DNA of 64,000 nt, taken from positions 310,001 through 374,000 of the forward strand of contig NZ_BAAADO010000004.1 of the NCBI RefSeq assembly GCF_039522525.1. Reading direction: 5' to 3'. Position numbers and translations under genes: made by a program. Source of the DNA: Salinibacillus aidingensis. Lineage in GTDB: Bacteria > Bacillota > Bacilli > Bacillales > Alkalibacillaceae. Below are positions 43,681 to 51,420 of this stretch, piece by piece. Within the stretch, counting starts at the first letter, position 1, and each line of letters begins with the position of its first letter. The notes below the pieces were generated by a model that was not told the origin of the DNA, did no database searches, and saw only the letters and a program-made list of their open reading frames with translations.

Positions 43681-43709
43681 TTACAAGCGTGTCTACACTG
43701 TGATATAAT
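43681..43709 (+). promoter_or_regulatory. Sigma-A-type promoter just before a terminator hairpin
   Basis: TTACAA (43681-43686) and TATAAT (43704-43709) are spaced by 17 bases. Predicted transcription starts near 43716, only a few bases before the hairpin at 43721-43745. It could drive spoIIIE through the repeat region, or make a very short RNA. Confidence 0.5.
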
Positions 43710-43720
43710 AAGAATGGAAA

Positions 43721-43753
43721 AAGCAGCCACGAGGTATGGCTGCTTATCTTTTA
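43721..43753 (+). terminator. Terminator-like hairpin after ylzJ
   Basis: AAGCAGCC (43721-43728) pairs with GGCTGCTT (43738-43745), followed by ATCTTTTAC. It may end the tepA-ylzJ transcript or attenuate the adjacent promoter. Confidence 0.6.
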
Positions 43754-43760
43754 CATAATA

Positions 43761-43882
43761 GAAAAGCGGAGGCGACCGTTTAGGCCCGACGGCATAAGCA
43801 GGATATCCGGAGTGGCCGTATTTTGGCCATGGAGGAGATTCTGCTTATGACCGCTTGGGCCTGGGAGCCGCAGCTGGACAGA
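43761..43882 (+). repeat. Dispersed palindromic repeat, unit 1 (122 nt)
   Basis: The unit runs from a GAAAAGCGGAGGCGACCG head to a GGGAGCCGCAGCTGGACAGA tail. Its centre folds as nested perfect arms: AGGCCC (43782-43787) with GGGCCT (43857-43862), CATAAGCAG (43793-43801) with CTGCTTATG (43841-43849), and TGGCC (43813-43817) with GGCCA (43825-43829). Units 1 and 2 and the partial unit 3 fill most of the 375-base gap between ylzJ and spoIIIE. No open reading frame with a ribosome binding site is present. Confidence 0.88.
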
Positions 43883-44005
43883 GAAAAGCGGAGGCGACTG
43901 TTCAGGTCATGCGGGATAAGACGAAGACATGGAGTGGCATGGGTTTGGCCACGGAATGGCTTTGGCTTATATCCGCCTTGACCTAGGAAGCCGCAGCTGG
44001 ACAGA
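43883..44005 (+). repeat. Dispersed palindromic repeat, unit 2 (123 nt)
   Basis: This unit is tandem with unit 1 and shares its head and tail, but the stems have different sequences that still pair: AGGTCA (43904-43909) with TGACCT (43979-43984), GCGG (43911-43914) with CCGC (43973-43976), ATAAG with CTTAT, and TGGC (43935-43938) with GCCA (43948-43951). About 120 bases are nearly identical to the inverted copy at 34861-35029. Confidence 0.88.
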
Positions 44006-44023
44006 GAAAAGCGGAGGCGACCG
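44006..44023 (+). repeat. Truncated third repeat head before spoIIIE
   Basis: GAAAAGCGGAGGCGACCG repeats the head sequence once more and stops 19 bases before the spoIIIE start codon. The spoIIIE ribosome binding site (GAGGTGAAC) begins only seven bases later, so the repeat array directly adjoins the gene's translation signals. Confidence 0.8.
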
Positions 44024-44042
44024 TATATTGAGGTGAACATCT

Positions 44043-46397
44043 ATGGCAAAGAAAAAGAGGAAAAGAAGTAAAAAAACAATAAAAAAAGGTCTGAAGTTTG
44101 AATTACTAGGCCTATTATTCATAGCCCTTGCGATTTTTTCAAGTGGAATAAGTGCTATTGGTGCAGGTTATATTCCAAGAGGTCTGGAGCACTTATTACG
44201 GTTGTTTTTCGGGATATGGTTTGTTATTCCTTCTATATTTCTATTTGGGTTAGGGATATCGCTAATGGTTAAGAGAACCTGGCCTAAATTCTTTCAGCCC
44301 AAACTTACAGGTTTTTATATTATTATTTCATCACTTTTATTGTTTACCCATATCCAAACCTTTGAATCTATTATGACTTCAGCTGCTGACCCATCGATTC
44401 TAAAGACAACCTGGAGTCATTTTACGGGTTTTCTCAGTGGTGAACTCGAAGCTTCCTATTTAGGGGGAGGATTAATTGGTGCCAGTCTTTATGCGTTCAG
44501 CTTTTACTTATTTTCACCGGATGGAGCACGAATTTTGTCTGTTTTCGGTTTTATTATAGGTATTCTCTTTTTGACACAAATTTCATTAGGAGATCTTTTA
44601 AAGAAAAGCTATGAAAAAAGTAAAGACAAATGGTTGGAACAAAAAAACAATCTCCAGCAAAAATGGCTCGAACATAAAGCAGATAAACTGGAAAAGAAGG
44701 CAGCTTCGACAGATATAGATGCTTCTCCGGAAATTGATATGGGACAAGCTGCGCCTGAAATTGCAGATAAGGGTGAAGAGCCGATTATTGAAGATTTTAC
44801 AGACGCTGTATATCATACCCATGACTTTCATGAACCTGGTTCTGATGGAGAAGAGGAGACTGGTCAATCAAGCCAAAATCAAACTCAAGAAGTTCAGGAG
44901 GATTCCGGGTCACAGGAGGATCAGACAGAACTGGACGAGTCGTTGCCATTGGCAGAGAAGGAAAACATAGAATATATCTTGCCATCGCCGGAACTGCTTG
45001 TTGAACCGGTTCAGAACTCTCAGCAACAAGAAAAGTCCCATATTCAGGCTACGGTTCGAAAGCTGGAAAAAACTTTTGAAAGCTTTGGTGTTAAAGCAAG
45101 AGTCTCCAAAGTTCATGTAGGGCCTTCGGTTACAAAGTATGAGGTATATCCCAGTGCTGGTGTAAAAGTAAGTAAAATCGTCAATCTTCACGATGATCTG
45201 GCTTTGGCATTAGCTGCCAAGGATTTACGAATTGAAGCGCCAATACCGGGGAAATCTGCCATTGGTATTGAAGTTCCCAATCAGGAAATTGCAACAGTCT
45301 CTTTAAAAGAAGTTATGGATGCATATCCGAAAGGCAATTCCTCCAAGCTGCTATTTGGGCTGGGAAGAGATATCTCCGGCGAAGTTATAACAGCTGAACT
45401 GAATAAAATGCCGCATATGTTAATTGCTGGTGCAACAGGAAGCGGAAAAAGTGTCTGTGTAAATGGAATTATTACCAGTATCCTAATGAGAGCCAAGCCT
45501 CACGAGGTTAAAATGATGATGATTGACCCGAAAAAAGTAGAGCTGAATGTCTATAATGGAATTCCTCATTTACTTACACCTGTTGTTACCGATCCTAAAA
45601 AAGCTTCGAGAGCATTAAAAAAGGTTGTAGCAGAAATGGAGCGGCGTTATGACTTATTCTCGGAAACAGGTACACGGAATATAGAAGGATACAATGAATA
45701 TGTGAAACGAATGAACAGCATTAGCCCAGAGGAAGAAGAACAGCCATTATTACCTTATATTGTTGTTCTGATTGATGAGTTAGCGGACCTGATGATGGTG
45801 GCTTCCAATGAAGTGGAAGATGCGATTACACGACTGGCTCAAATGGCACGGGCTGCCGGTATTCATCTGATCATTGCAACTCAGAGGCCTTCTGTTGATG
45901 TTATTACAGGAGTCATTAAGGCGAATATCCCATCAAGAATCGCCTTTAGTGTATCTTCACAGACTGACTCGAGAACGATTTTGGACTCTGGTGGAGCTGA
46001 AAAGTTATTAGGTCGAGGAGATATGCTCTTTATCCCGGTAGGAGCTTCCAAACCTACACGTATTCAGGGTGCTTTTCTATCAGATGAAGAGGTTGAACGT
46101 ATTGTCGATCACTGTGTCGAACAGCAGAAGGCTCAGTATCAGGAGGATATGATCCCTGAGGAAGAGTCTGAAGTTGTACAGGAAGTGGATGATGAATTAT
46201 ATGATGATGCTGTACAGCTCGTCCTGGAGATGCAAAGTGCAAGTGTATCCATGCTCCAGAGAAGATTCCGAATTGGGTACACGCGTGCGGCTCGTTTAAT
46301 TGACGCAATGGAAGATCGGGGAATCGTTGGTCCTTATGAAGGAAGCAAGCCACGAAAAGTTTTAACGAATCATGTTGAAGAAGAACAAACCTCATGA
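44043..46397 (+). CDS. spoIIIE: SpoIIIE/FtsK-type DNA translocase
   Basis: SpoIIIE pumps the chromosome into the forespore through the septum and helps clear trapped DNA in vegetative cells. The 784-residue protein has four N-terminal membrane helices (about 20-180), a variable acidic linker (about 190-330), the RecA-like motor with Walker A GATGSGKS at 463-470 and VLIDELADLM (Walker B), and a C-terminal winged-helix gamma domain (QRRFRIGYTRAARLIDAME) that reads chromosome orientation sequences. Position between ylzJ and ymfC matches B. subtilis spoIIIE rather than the second FtsK paralogue. Confidence 0.96.
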   Translation: MAKKKRKRSKKTIKKGLKFELLGLLFIALAIFSSGISAIGAGYIPRGLEHLLRLFFGIWFVIPSIFLFGLGISLMVKRTWPKFFQPKLTGFYIIISSLLLFTHIQTFESIMTSAADPSILKTTWSHFTGFLSGELEASYLGGGLIGASLYAFSFYLFSPDGARILSVFGFIIGILFLTQISLGDLLKKSYEKSKDKWLEQKNNLQQKWLEHKADKLEKKAASTDIDASPEIDMGQAAPEIADKGEEPIIEDFTDAVYHTHDFHEPGSDGEEETGQSSQNQTQEVQEDSGSQEDQTELDESLPLAEKENIEYILPSPELLVEPVQNSQQQEKSHIQATVRKLEKTFESFGVKARVSKVHVGPSVTKYEVYPSAGVKVSKIVNLHDDLALALAAKDLRIEAPIPGKSAIGIEVPNQEIATVSLKEVMDAYPKGNSSKLLFGLGRDISGEVITAELNKMPHMLIAGATGSGKSVCVNGIITSILMRAKPHEVKMMMIDPKKVELNVYNGIPHLLTPVVTDPKKASRALKKVVAEMERRYDLFSETGTRNIEGYNEYVKRMNSISPEEEEQPLLPYIVVLIDELADLMMVASNEVEDAITRLAQMARAAGIHLIIATQRPSVDVITGVIKANIPSRIAFSVSSQTDSRTILDSGGAEKLLGRGDMLFIPVGASKPTRIQGAFLSDEEVERIVDHCVEQQKAQYQEDMIPEEESEVVQEVDDELYDDAVQLVLEMQSASVSMLQRRFRIGYTRAARLIDAMEDRGIVGPYEGSKPRKVLTNHVEEEQTS

Positions 46398-46424
46398 AGC
46401 AGCCTTTCCTTTAAGGCTGCTTTT
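46398..46424 (+). terminator. spoIIIE terminator
   Basis: AGCAGCCTT (46398-46406) pairs with AAGGCTGCT (46413-46421), followed by TTTT. It begins immediately after the stop codon. Confidence 0.85.
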
Positions 46425-46571
46425 CGTCCAATTAATAGTAAAACAGGAGCTTGGTCCATACAGTTCGGAACCTTATTCTGATTGAAGTTTTGCTTTATTT
46501 GCATGTCGAATAATGATATAGTAATTTAAGGTTCATCGTTGTTCCAAAGAAAGTGATTTGAGGTGAATGTA

Positions 46572-47297
46572 ATGTCCATTCGTGATGATTCACGTCATTT
46601 ATATTTACAGGTCATAGACCAAATTAAACATGACATAGAAAAAAACAAATATCGGGAAGGCGAAAAATTACCTTCTGAATTTCAATTGTCCAGGGATTTA
46701 GGAGTTTCCCGGGCCACATTGCGGGAAGCGCTCCGTATTCTGGAGGAAGACAATATTGTCATTCGAAAGCATGGTGTGGGTACATATGTGAAGGAAAAGT
46801 CCGTTTTTGCTTCTGGGATTGAGCAATTGCATAGTGTAACGGATATGATCGCTCAAACCGGAATGACCCCTGGCTCCCGCTACCTTGCAACTGAAATCAT
46901 TCAATCATCATCGGAAGACAGGGTTCAGTTTAATGACAATTCGTTATCTGAAATCGTCGAAATTGAGCGAATTCGTACAGCAGATGATACTCCTGTGATT
47001 TACTGTATTGATCACATTCTTCCAGATTCCATTGACCTTGAAAATGTGCACAAAAATACCTCCTTGCTGAAGGTTATAGAGGATTACACGGGTTATCGAA
47101 TAACGTATGCTGTAACGAAAATCGAACCGGTAAGTTTTCATGAAAAAGCTTCATTATTACTTGATTGTCAACCTGATCAATCTCTTCTTTTATTAAAACA
47201 AATGCATTATAACGAAAAGGATGAGCCTGTGTTATATTCGAAAAATTATTTCAGAGCGGACAAATTCAGCTTTTACGTTATAAGGAAGAGAATTTGA
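46572..47297 (+). CDS. ymfC: GntR-family transcriptional regulator with UTRA domain (YmfC-like)
   Basis: This 241-residue regulator has an N-terminal winged helix-turn-helix of the GntR/HutC subfamily (KLPSEFQLSRDLGVSRATLREALRIL, with GVGTYV closing the wing) and a C-terminal UTRA ligand-binding domain (about 75-240). I start at ATG 46572, six bases after GAGGTG; the GTG at 46563 is inside that site. Its place downstream of spoIIIE matches ymfC. The effector is not apparent. Flanking terminators suggest a single-gene transcript. Confidence 0.88.
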   Translation: MSIRDDSRHLYLQVIDQIKHDIEKNKYREGEKLPSEFQLSRDLGVSRATLREALRILEEDNIVIRKHGVGTYVKEKSVFASGIEQLHSVTDMIAQTGMTPGSRYLATEIIQSSSEDRVQFNDNSLSEIVEIERIRTADDTPVIYCIDHILPDSIDLENVHKNTSLLKVIEDYTGYRITYAVTKIEPVSFHEKASLLLDCQPDQSLLLLKQMHYNEKDEPVLYSKNYFRADKFSFYVIRKRI

Positions 47298-47351
47298 GTA
47301 CGTGTTTAACTTAAGGGGATGGTTAAGGAATAAGTTCATACGAAATCCAGG

Positions 47352-47384
47352 ACTCTTTATTTCTAATAATAAAGGGTTTTTTTT
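47352..47384 (+). terminator. ymfC terminator
   Basis: ACTCTTTATT (47352-47361) pairs with AATAAAGGGT (47368-47377), with one G-U pair, followed by eight T residues. Confidence 0.85.
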
Positions 47385-47473
47385 ACGCTTTAATTTATGC
47401 TTATAGAAGGATACTTTTTCTAATTCATGATAAGCTATATGGAGAGATTGTATGTTTAAGGAGGTAAAAAGGA

Positions 47474-48757
47474 ATGGCTGAATTGACTGAACATCAGTTT
47501 GATATGGAAGGATATCAGCTGCATGTAATTCCTACAAAAAAGTTTAAAACCAATGTGCTGGTTATCCGATTCCTTGCTCCTTTGCAAAGGGATATAGCCA
47601 CCAGACGTGCCTTACTTTCTTTTGTAATGCAGAAAGGAACAAAGGATTATCCGAGTGAGAGAAAATTACGAACCAGACTCGATGAGTTATACGGAGCAGA
47701 TTTGAATATCGATGTTTCAAAGAAAGGTGAAAATCACTTAATTACGATTCGTATGTCATTTGTGAATGAGAAATTTTTACCTGATGAAAATTCACTGATG
47801 GATGAGGTTATGGAACTTGTTCAGCAAATTCTTCTTAAACCTCTTCTCGAGGAAAATGTTTTTAAGTCAGAAATCGTAGAAAAAGAAAAGGAAACCCTCA
47901 GACAGAAAATTGAATCCATTAAAGATCAGAAGATGAGTTATGCCAATATGCGTTTAATTGATGAAATGTGCCAAAATGAGCCTTATGCCACTCATGTACA
48001 CGGATATTTGGAAGATTTGGAATCCATTGATGGCCAAACTTTGTACAACACATTCCAATCGATGCTAAAAGAGGATCGTATGGATGTTTATCTTTTAGGA
48101 GATGTGGATGTTGAGGAGACTAAGCAAACCATTGGTCAATCGCTCAGCTTTGACCGTTATCCTGTTCATTCCTCTTCACTGGTACAGTCACCATCAGAAT
48201 CAAAACAGGGGCAGGAGGTAACGGAAAAACAAAAAATACAACAGGGTAAGCTGCACTTAGGTTTTAGAACGCAAACCACATTTAAGGACTCCGACTATTT
48301 TACGATGCAGGTGTTTAATGGCTTATTTGGCGGATTTCCTCATTCAAAATTATTTGCCAATGTTCGGGAAAAGCATCAGCTGGCCTACTATGCTGCTTCC
48401 AGATTTGAAAGTCACAAAGGATTATTACTTGTTTTCAGCGGTATTGCTCCTGAAGCATATGATAAAGCGAAAGAGATTATCATCAAGCAGTTTGAAGAAA
48501 TGCAGAAAGGAAACTTCACGGATACTGAGGTTGAGGAAACAAAAAGGCTTACGATTCATCAGTTAAAAGAAACTTTTGATCATCCAGTCGGAATTATTGA
48601 GATAATGTATCATCAGGTTCTGGCCAATCAAAAGAGAACCCCCGGTGAAATGTTTGAGGGAGTCGAACAAGTAACGAAACAGGATTTAATATCTTTTGCT
48701 GATAAGGTTAAGTTGGATACGATTTACTTTTTAACGAGTGAAGGTGATAACGCATGA
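47474..48757 (+). CDS. ymfF: YmfF, catalytically inactive M16-family peptidase homologue
   Basis: The 427-residue protein has the M16 fold but the zinc motif is absent: the expected HxxEH position near residue 50 reads LLSFVMQKGT. The C-terminal half keeps the GGFPHSKLFANVREKHQLAYY motif typical of the non-catalytic partner. It overlaps the active homologue ymfH by four bases, so the two probably form an M16B heterodimer like other paired processing peptidases. The substrate is unknown; related pairs process small peptides such as bacteriocins. Confidence 0.92.
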   Translation: MAELTEHQFDMEGYQLHVIPTKKFKTNVLVIRFLAPLQRDIATRRALLSFVMQKGTKDYPSERKLRTRLDELYGADLNIDVSKKGENHLITIRMSFVNEKFLPDENSLMDEVMELVQQILLKPLLEENVFKSEIVEKEKETLRQKIESIKDQKMSYANMRLIDEMCQNEPYATHVHGYLEDLESIDGQTLYNTFQSMLKEDRMDVYLLGDVDVEETKQTIGQSLSFDRYPVHSSSLVQSPSESKQGQEVTEKQKIQQGKLHLGFRTQTTFKDSDYFTMQVFNGLFGGFPHSKLFANVREKHQLAYYAASRFESHKGLLLVFSGIAPEAYDKAKEIIIKQFEEMQKGNFTDTEVEETKRLTIHQLKETFDHPVGIIEIMYHQVLANQKRTPGEMFEGVEQVTKQDLISFADKVKLDTIYFLTSEGDNA

Positions 48758-50037
48758 AATCAAAAACATTAAATCAGATTCAGGAAACCTTATATTTTGA
48801 TACGTTGGAAAATGGATTAGATGTATATCTATTACCCAGAGATGAAATGGAGAAGACGTTTGGCATATTTTCAACAAAATACGGCTCCGTTGATCGTACA
48901 TTTACTCCTCTTAATAAAGATGAATATGTAACGGTTCCAGATGGGATTGCCCATTTTCTTGAGCATAAAATGTTTGAAAAAGAGGATGGGGATGTTTTTC
49001 AGCAATTTACAAAGCAGGGAGCATCGGCAAACGCCTTCACATCATTTACTAGAACAGCTTACTTATTTACGTCCACGGAAAATGTTACAGAAAATGTTGA
49101 AACACTTTTAGACTTTGTTCAGGAGCCTTATTTTACGGAAGAAACCGTTGAAAAAGAGAAAGGAATCATTGCCCAGGAGATCAAGATGTATGATGATCAG
49201 CCGGATTGGCGGTTGTTTTTTGGAACGATCGGCTCTATGTATGAAAATCATCCGGTCAAAATCGATATTGCCGGTACAGTCGATTCTATACAGGAAATTA
49301 CGAAGGATGACTTATATACATGCTATGAGACGTTTTATCATCCCTCTAACATGATTTTATTTGTGACCGGAAAGTTCGAGCCAGAGGATATGATGGGAAA
49401 AATTAAAGAAAATCAGGAAAGAAAATCCTTTCACCCTGCTGACGAAATTAAACGTTCCTTCCCGGAAGAGACTGTTCAGGTGGCAAAAAAGGAAGAAGAA
49501 ATTTACATGCCCGTTTCAGTTTCTAAATGTCTTGTCGGGATTAAGGAAGACCCGTCTCAGCTGACGAAGGATAAATTACCGAAATTAAAACTGGTCACTC
49601 AAATGGTTTATGACTTTCTGTTTTCGAAAAGTGGTCCTTATTATGAAGAATTATATAATGAAAACCTTATTGAAGATGGATTTGATTACGAAGTTCATAT
49701 TGAAGAAAATTTTGCATTTTCCTTTGTCGGTGGGAATACACAGAAGCCCAAAGAATTATCTGCTAAATTAAAGGAAATGCTCTTGAAAATCAAGAATGAA
49801 CAATGGTCAGATGAAGTTTTCACCCGGATGAAGCGTAAGCAAACCGGTGATCTTCTGAAAACCTTAAATTCTCTGGAGGGAACGGCGAATCAATTTATTG
49901 ATTATCATCAGCTGGGTCTGAATTATTTTGATTTATACGAAACGTTAAACGAAATGACGAAGGAAGAGTTTGAGCAAATTGTGCAGGATTGGATCAGCGA
50001 GGAACGTATTAGTACGTGTTATATCCTTCCCGAGTAA
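48754..50037 (+). CDS. ymfH: YmfH, M16-family zinc protease
   Basis: YmfH is the catalytic member of the pair, with the inverted zinc motif HFLEH at residues 67-71 and the downstream EIKMYDDQPDWR segment that supplies the third ligand. Of 427 residues, the second half lacks some of the substrate-binding residues found in YmfF, consistent with complementation between partners. It starts inside the end of ymfF (ATGA) and is followed 21 bases later by ymfI. Confidence 0.95.
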   Translation: MKSKTLNQIQETLYFDTLENGLDVYLLPRDEMEKTFGIFSTKYGSVDRTFTPLNKDEYVTVPDGIAHFLEHKMFEKEDGDVFQQFTKQGASANAFTSFTRTAYLFTSTENVTENVETLLDFVQEPYFTEETVEKEKGIIAQEIKMYDDQPDWRLFFGTIGSMYENHPVKIDIAGTVDSIQEITKDDLYTCYETFYHPSNMILFVTGKFEPEDMMGKIKENQERKSFHPADEIKRSFPEETVQVAKKEEEIYMPVSVSKCLVGIKEDPSQLTKDKLPKLKLVTQMVYDFLFSKSGPYYEELYNENLIEDGFDYEVHIEENFAFSFVGGNTQKPKELSAKLKEMLLKIKNEQWSDEVFTRMKRKQTGDLLKTLNSLEGTANQFIDYHQLGLNYFDLYETLNEMTKEEFEQIVQDWISEERISTCYILPE

Positions 50038-50058
50038 GACAGAAAGGAATAGTTAAAG

Positions 50059-50778
50059 ATGAAAACATGTTTGGTCACAGGGGCGAGTGGAGATATAGGA
50101 GGAAACATTGCTAAGGATCTGGTGCAGGATGGCTGGCAGGTCATTCTGCATTGTAATCAGAATCTTGAACGTTTACAGGAGCAGACGAAGCACTTTCCAA
50201 GCGAGTCCATCCTATCCTGTATTCAGGCAGATCTTTCAACCTCGGAAGGAATTCAAACACTAATGGATCAGCTTTATTTTAAAGTGGATGCACTGGTTTA
50301 TGCGAGTGGAAAAGCATTATTCAGCCTGTTTCAGGATGTAACCGATGAGGATATGGAGGAAATGATACTCCTCCATATGCAGGCGCCTATGAAAATTGCC
50401 CGTTATCTTCTTCCCGATATGATTAAGCAAAAGAGTGGGCATATTGTGCTCATTAGTTCGATTTGGGGAGAAATTGGTGCCAGTAATGAAGTCTTATATT
50501 CAACAGTTAAAGGAGCTCAAAACAGCTTTGTAAAGGCGTTATCAAAAGAAGTTGCCGCTAGTGGTATCCGGGTAAATGCAGTAAGTCCAGGTGTAATTGA
50601 TACGAAAATGAATGAACATTTATCAGCGGAGGAACGGGATGCATTATTTGAGACGATTCCTCAAAAGAAATTTGGGAGCACACAGGATGTTTCCAATGTG
50701 GTGCAGTTTCTTTTTAGTGAACGCGCACAGTATATAGATGGGCAAATCATTAACGTTAATGGTGGGTTTTCCTCCTGA
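50059..50778 (+). CDS. ymfI: YmfI, short-chain dehydrogenase (EF-P modification)
   Basis: The 239-residue protein is a classical SDR with the NADP motif TGASGDIGG near residue 7, the catalytic Ser in LISSIWGE, the YxxxK pair in LYSTVKGA and the PGVIDT motif. In B. subtilis YmfI completes the 5-aminopentanol modification of elongation factor P and affects swarming. The same assignment here follows from synteny with ymfF-ymfH and ymfJ, not from a sequence signature specific to that substrate. Confidence 0.9.
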   Translation: MKTCLVTGASGDIGGNIAKDLVQDGWQVILHCNQNLERLQEQTKHFPSESILSCIQADLSTSEGIQTLMDQLYFKVDALVYASGKALFSLFQDVTDEDMEEMILLHMQAPMKIARYLLPDMIKQKSGHIVLISSIWGEIGASNEVLYSTVKGAQNSFVKALSKEVAASGIRVNAVSPGVIDTKMNEHLSAEERDALFETIPQKKFGSTQDVSNVVQFLFSERAQYIDGQIINVNGGFSS

Positions 50779-50858
50779 AATGGTATTTCTTTTGTGAATA
50801 ATCACCTGCTTCCGGTTCAAACTAAAGATGAAAGGTCCAATTTGAAGGAGGAAAGAAT

Positions 50859-51116
50859 ATGTCCATCTTAGATAATTTTGAATCATGGAAGGATTTCCTG
50901 GGTGACAAAATGCATAACGCAGAAGGTCAAGGGCTGTCCCAGCAGGAAATTAGCGACCTTGCTTATGAGGTTGGAGATTATTTAGCCACTCAGGTAGATG
51001 CAAAAAATGACCAGGAAGCAGTTCTCAGAGATTTATGGAATGTAGCTTCAAATGATGAGAAACATGCAATTGCTAATATGATGGTTAAGATGGTACAAAA
51101 TAACGGGATACAATAA
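50859..51116 (+). CDS. ymfJ: YmfJ, DUF3243 family protein
   Basis: This 85-residue acidic, helical protein (WKDFLGDKMHNAEGQG, then NEE-like ASNDEKHAIANMMVKMV) belongs to the DUF3243/YmfJ family of Bacillaceae. GAAGGAGGAAAG precedes the ATG. It is followed directly by a terminator, whose stem starts at its stop codon. No function is known. Confidence 0.9.
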   Translation: MSILDNFESWKDFLGDKMHNAEGQGLSQQEISDLAYEVGDYLATQVDAKNDQEAVLRDLWNVASNDEKHAIANMMVKMVQNNGIQ

Positions 51117-51147
51117 AAACAAGAGGGTGCTTCCCTCTTGTTTTTAT
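51116..51147 (+). terminator. ymfJ terminator
   Basis: AAAACAAGAGGG (51116-51127) pairs with CCCTCTTGTTTT (51133-51144), with T residues continuing to 51145. It should separate ymfJ from the leader and ymfK downstream. Confidence 0.9.
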
Positions 51148-51155
51148 TGTGCCAG

Positions 51156-51292
51156 AAACTTTTGAATGCATAAGCCGTAATACCCCCAACTTTGGGGCGT
51201 TAGTAAAACGAACTGTAAAAATGAGAGCCTCGTATATGGCCTTATAAGTTTATCTGCCTATGAATGGGAGGGAGGATCTTCTCCCTCATTTT
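51156..51292 (+). promoter_or_regulatory. Candidate attenuator or riboswitch-like leader of ymfK
   Basis: The 304-base gap before ymfK contains a multi-branched fold. The arms AAACTT (51156-51161) and ATAAGCC (51170-51176) pair with AAGTTT (51246-51251) and GGCCTTAT (51238-51245, one bulged C). Inside is a CCCCA/TGGGG hairpin near 51184-51197. Downstream a terminator-like hairpin, GAGGGAG (51268-51274) with CTCCCTC (51281-51287), runs into ATTTT. AAAATGAG (51217-51224) is perfectly complementary to CTCATTTT (51285-51292) and could act as antiterminator. No known riboswitch class fits, and the promoter is unclear. Confidence 0.5.
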
Positions 51293-51420
51293 AAAGTCCT
51301 ATCTTTTCTCTTTTTAAATGAATTACAGGATTATGCTTTTATGTCCTTTTCTAATATTGAAAAATCATTTATCATAGTAATTAATAAACGTTTTATGTTA
51401 CGTAATGAAGGGGTTTATCT

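Noticed and set aside
43761..44023. The repeat array considered as a CRISPR array
   Set aside because: Units are 122-123 nt, adjacent without unique spacers, and no cas genes are near.
43780..44040. 86-residue - strand open frame through the repeat units
   Set aside because: It consists entirely of repeat sequence (LRFSLSSCG repeated) and has no ribosome binding site; the DNA is palindromic repeat, not a gene.
51156..51292. Resemblance of GTATATGGC and AAGTTTATCTGCC to a purine riboswitch
   Set aside because: The P2 and P3 stems and the conserved TATAA and TTTCTACC positions are not met, so I describe it as unknown.
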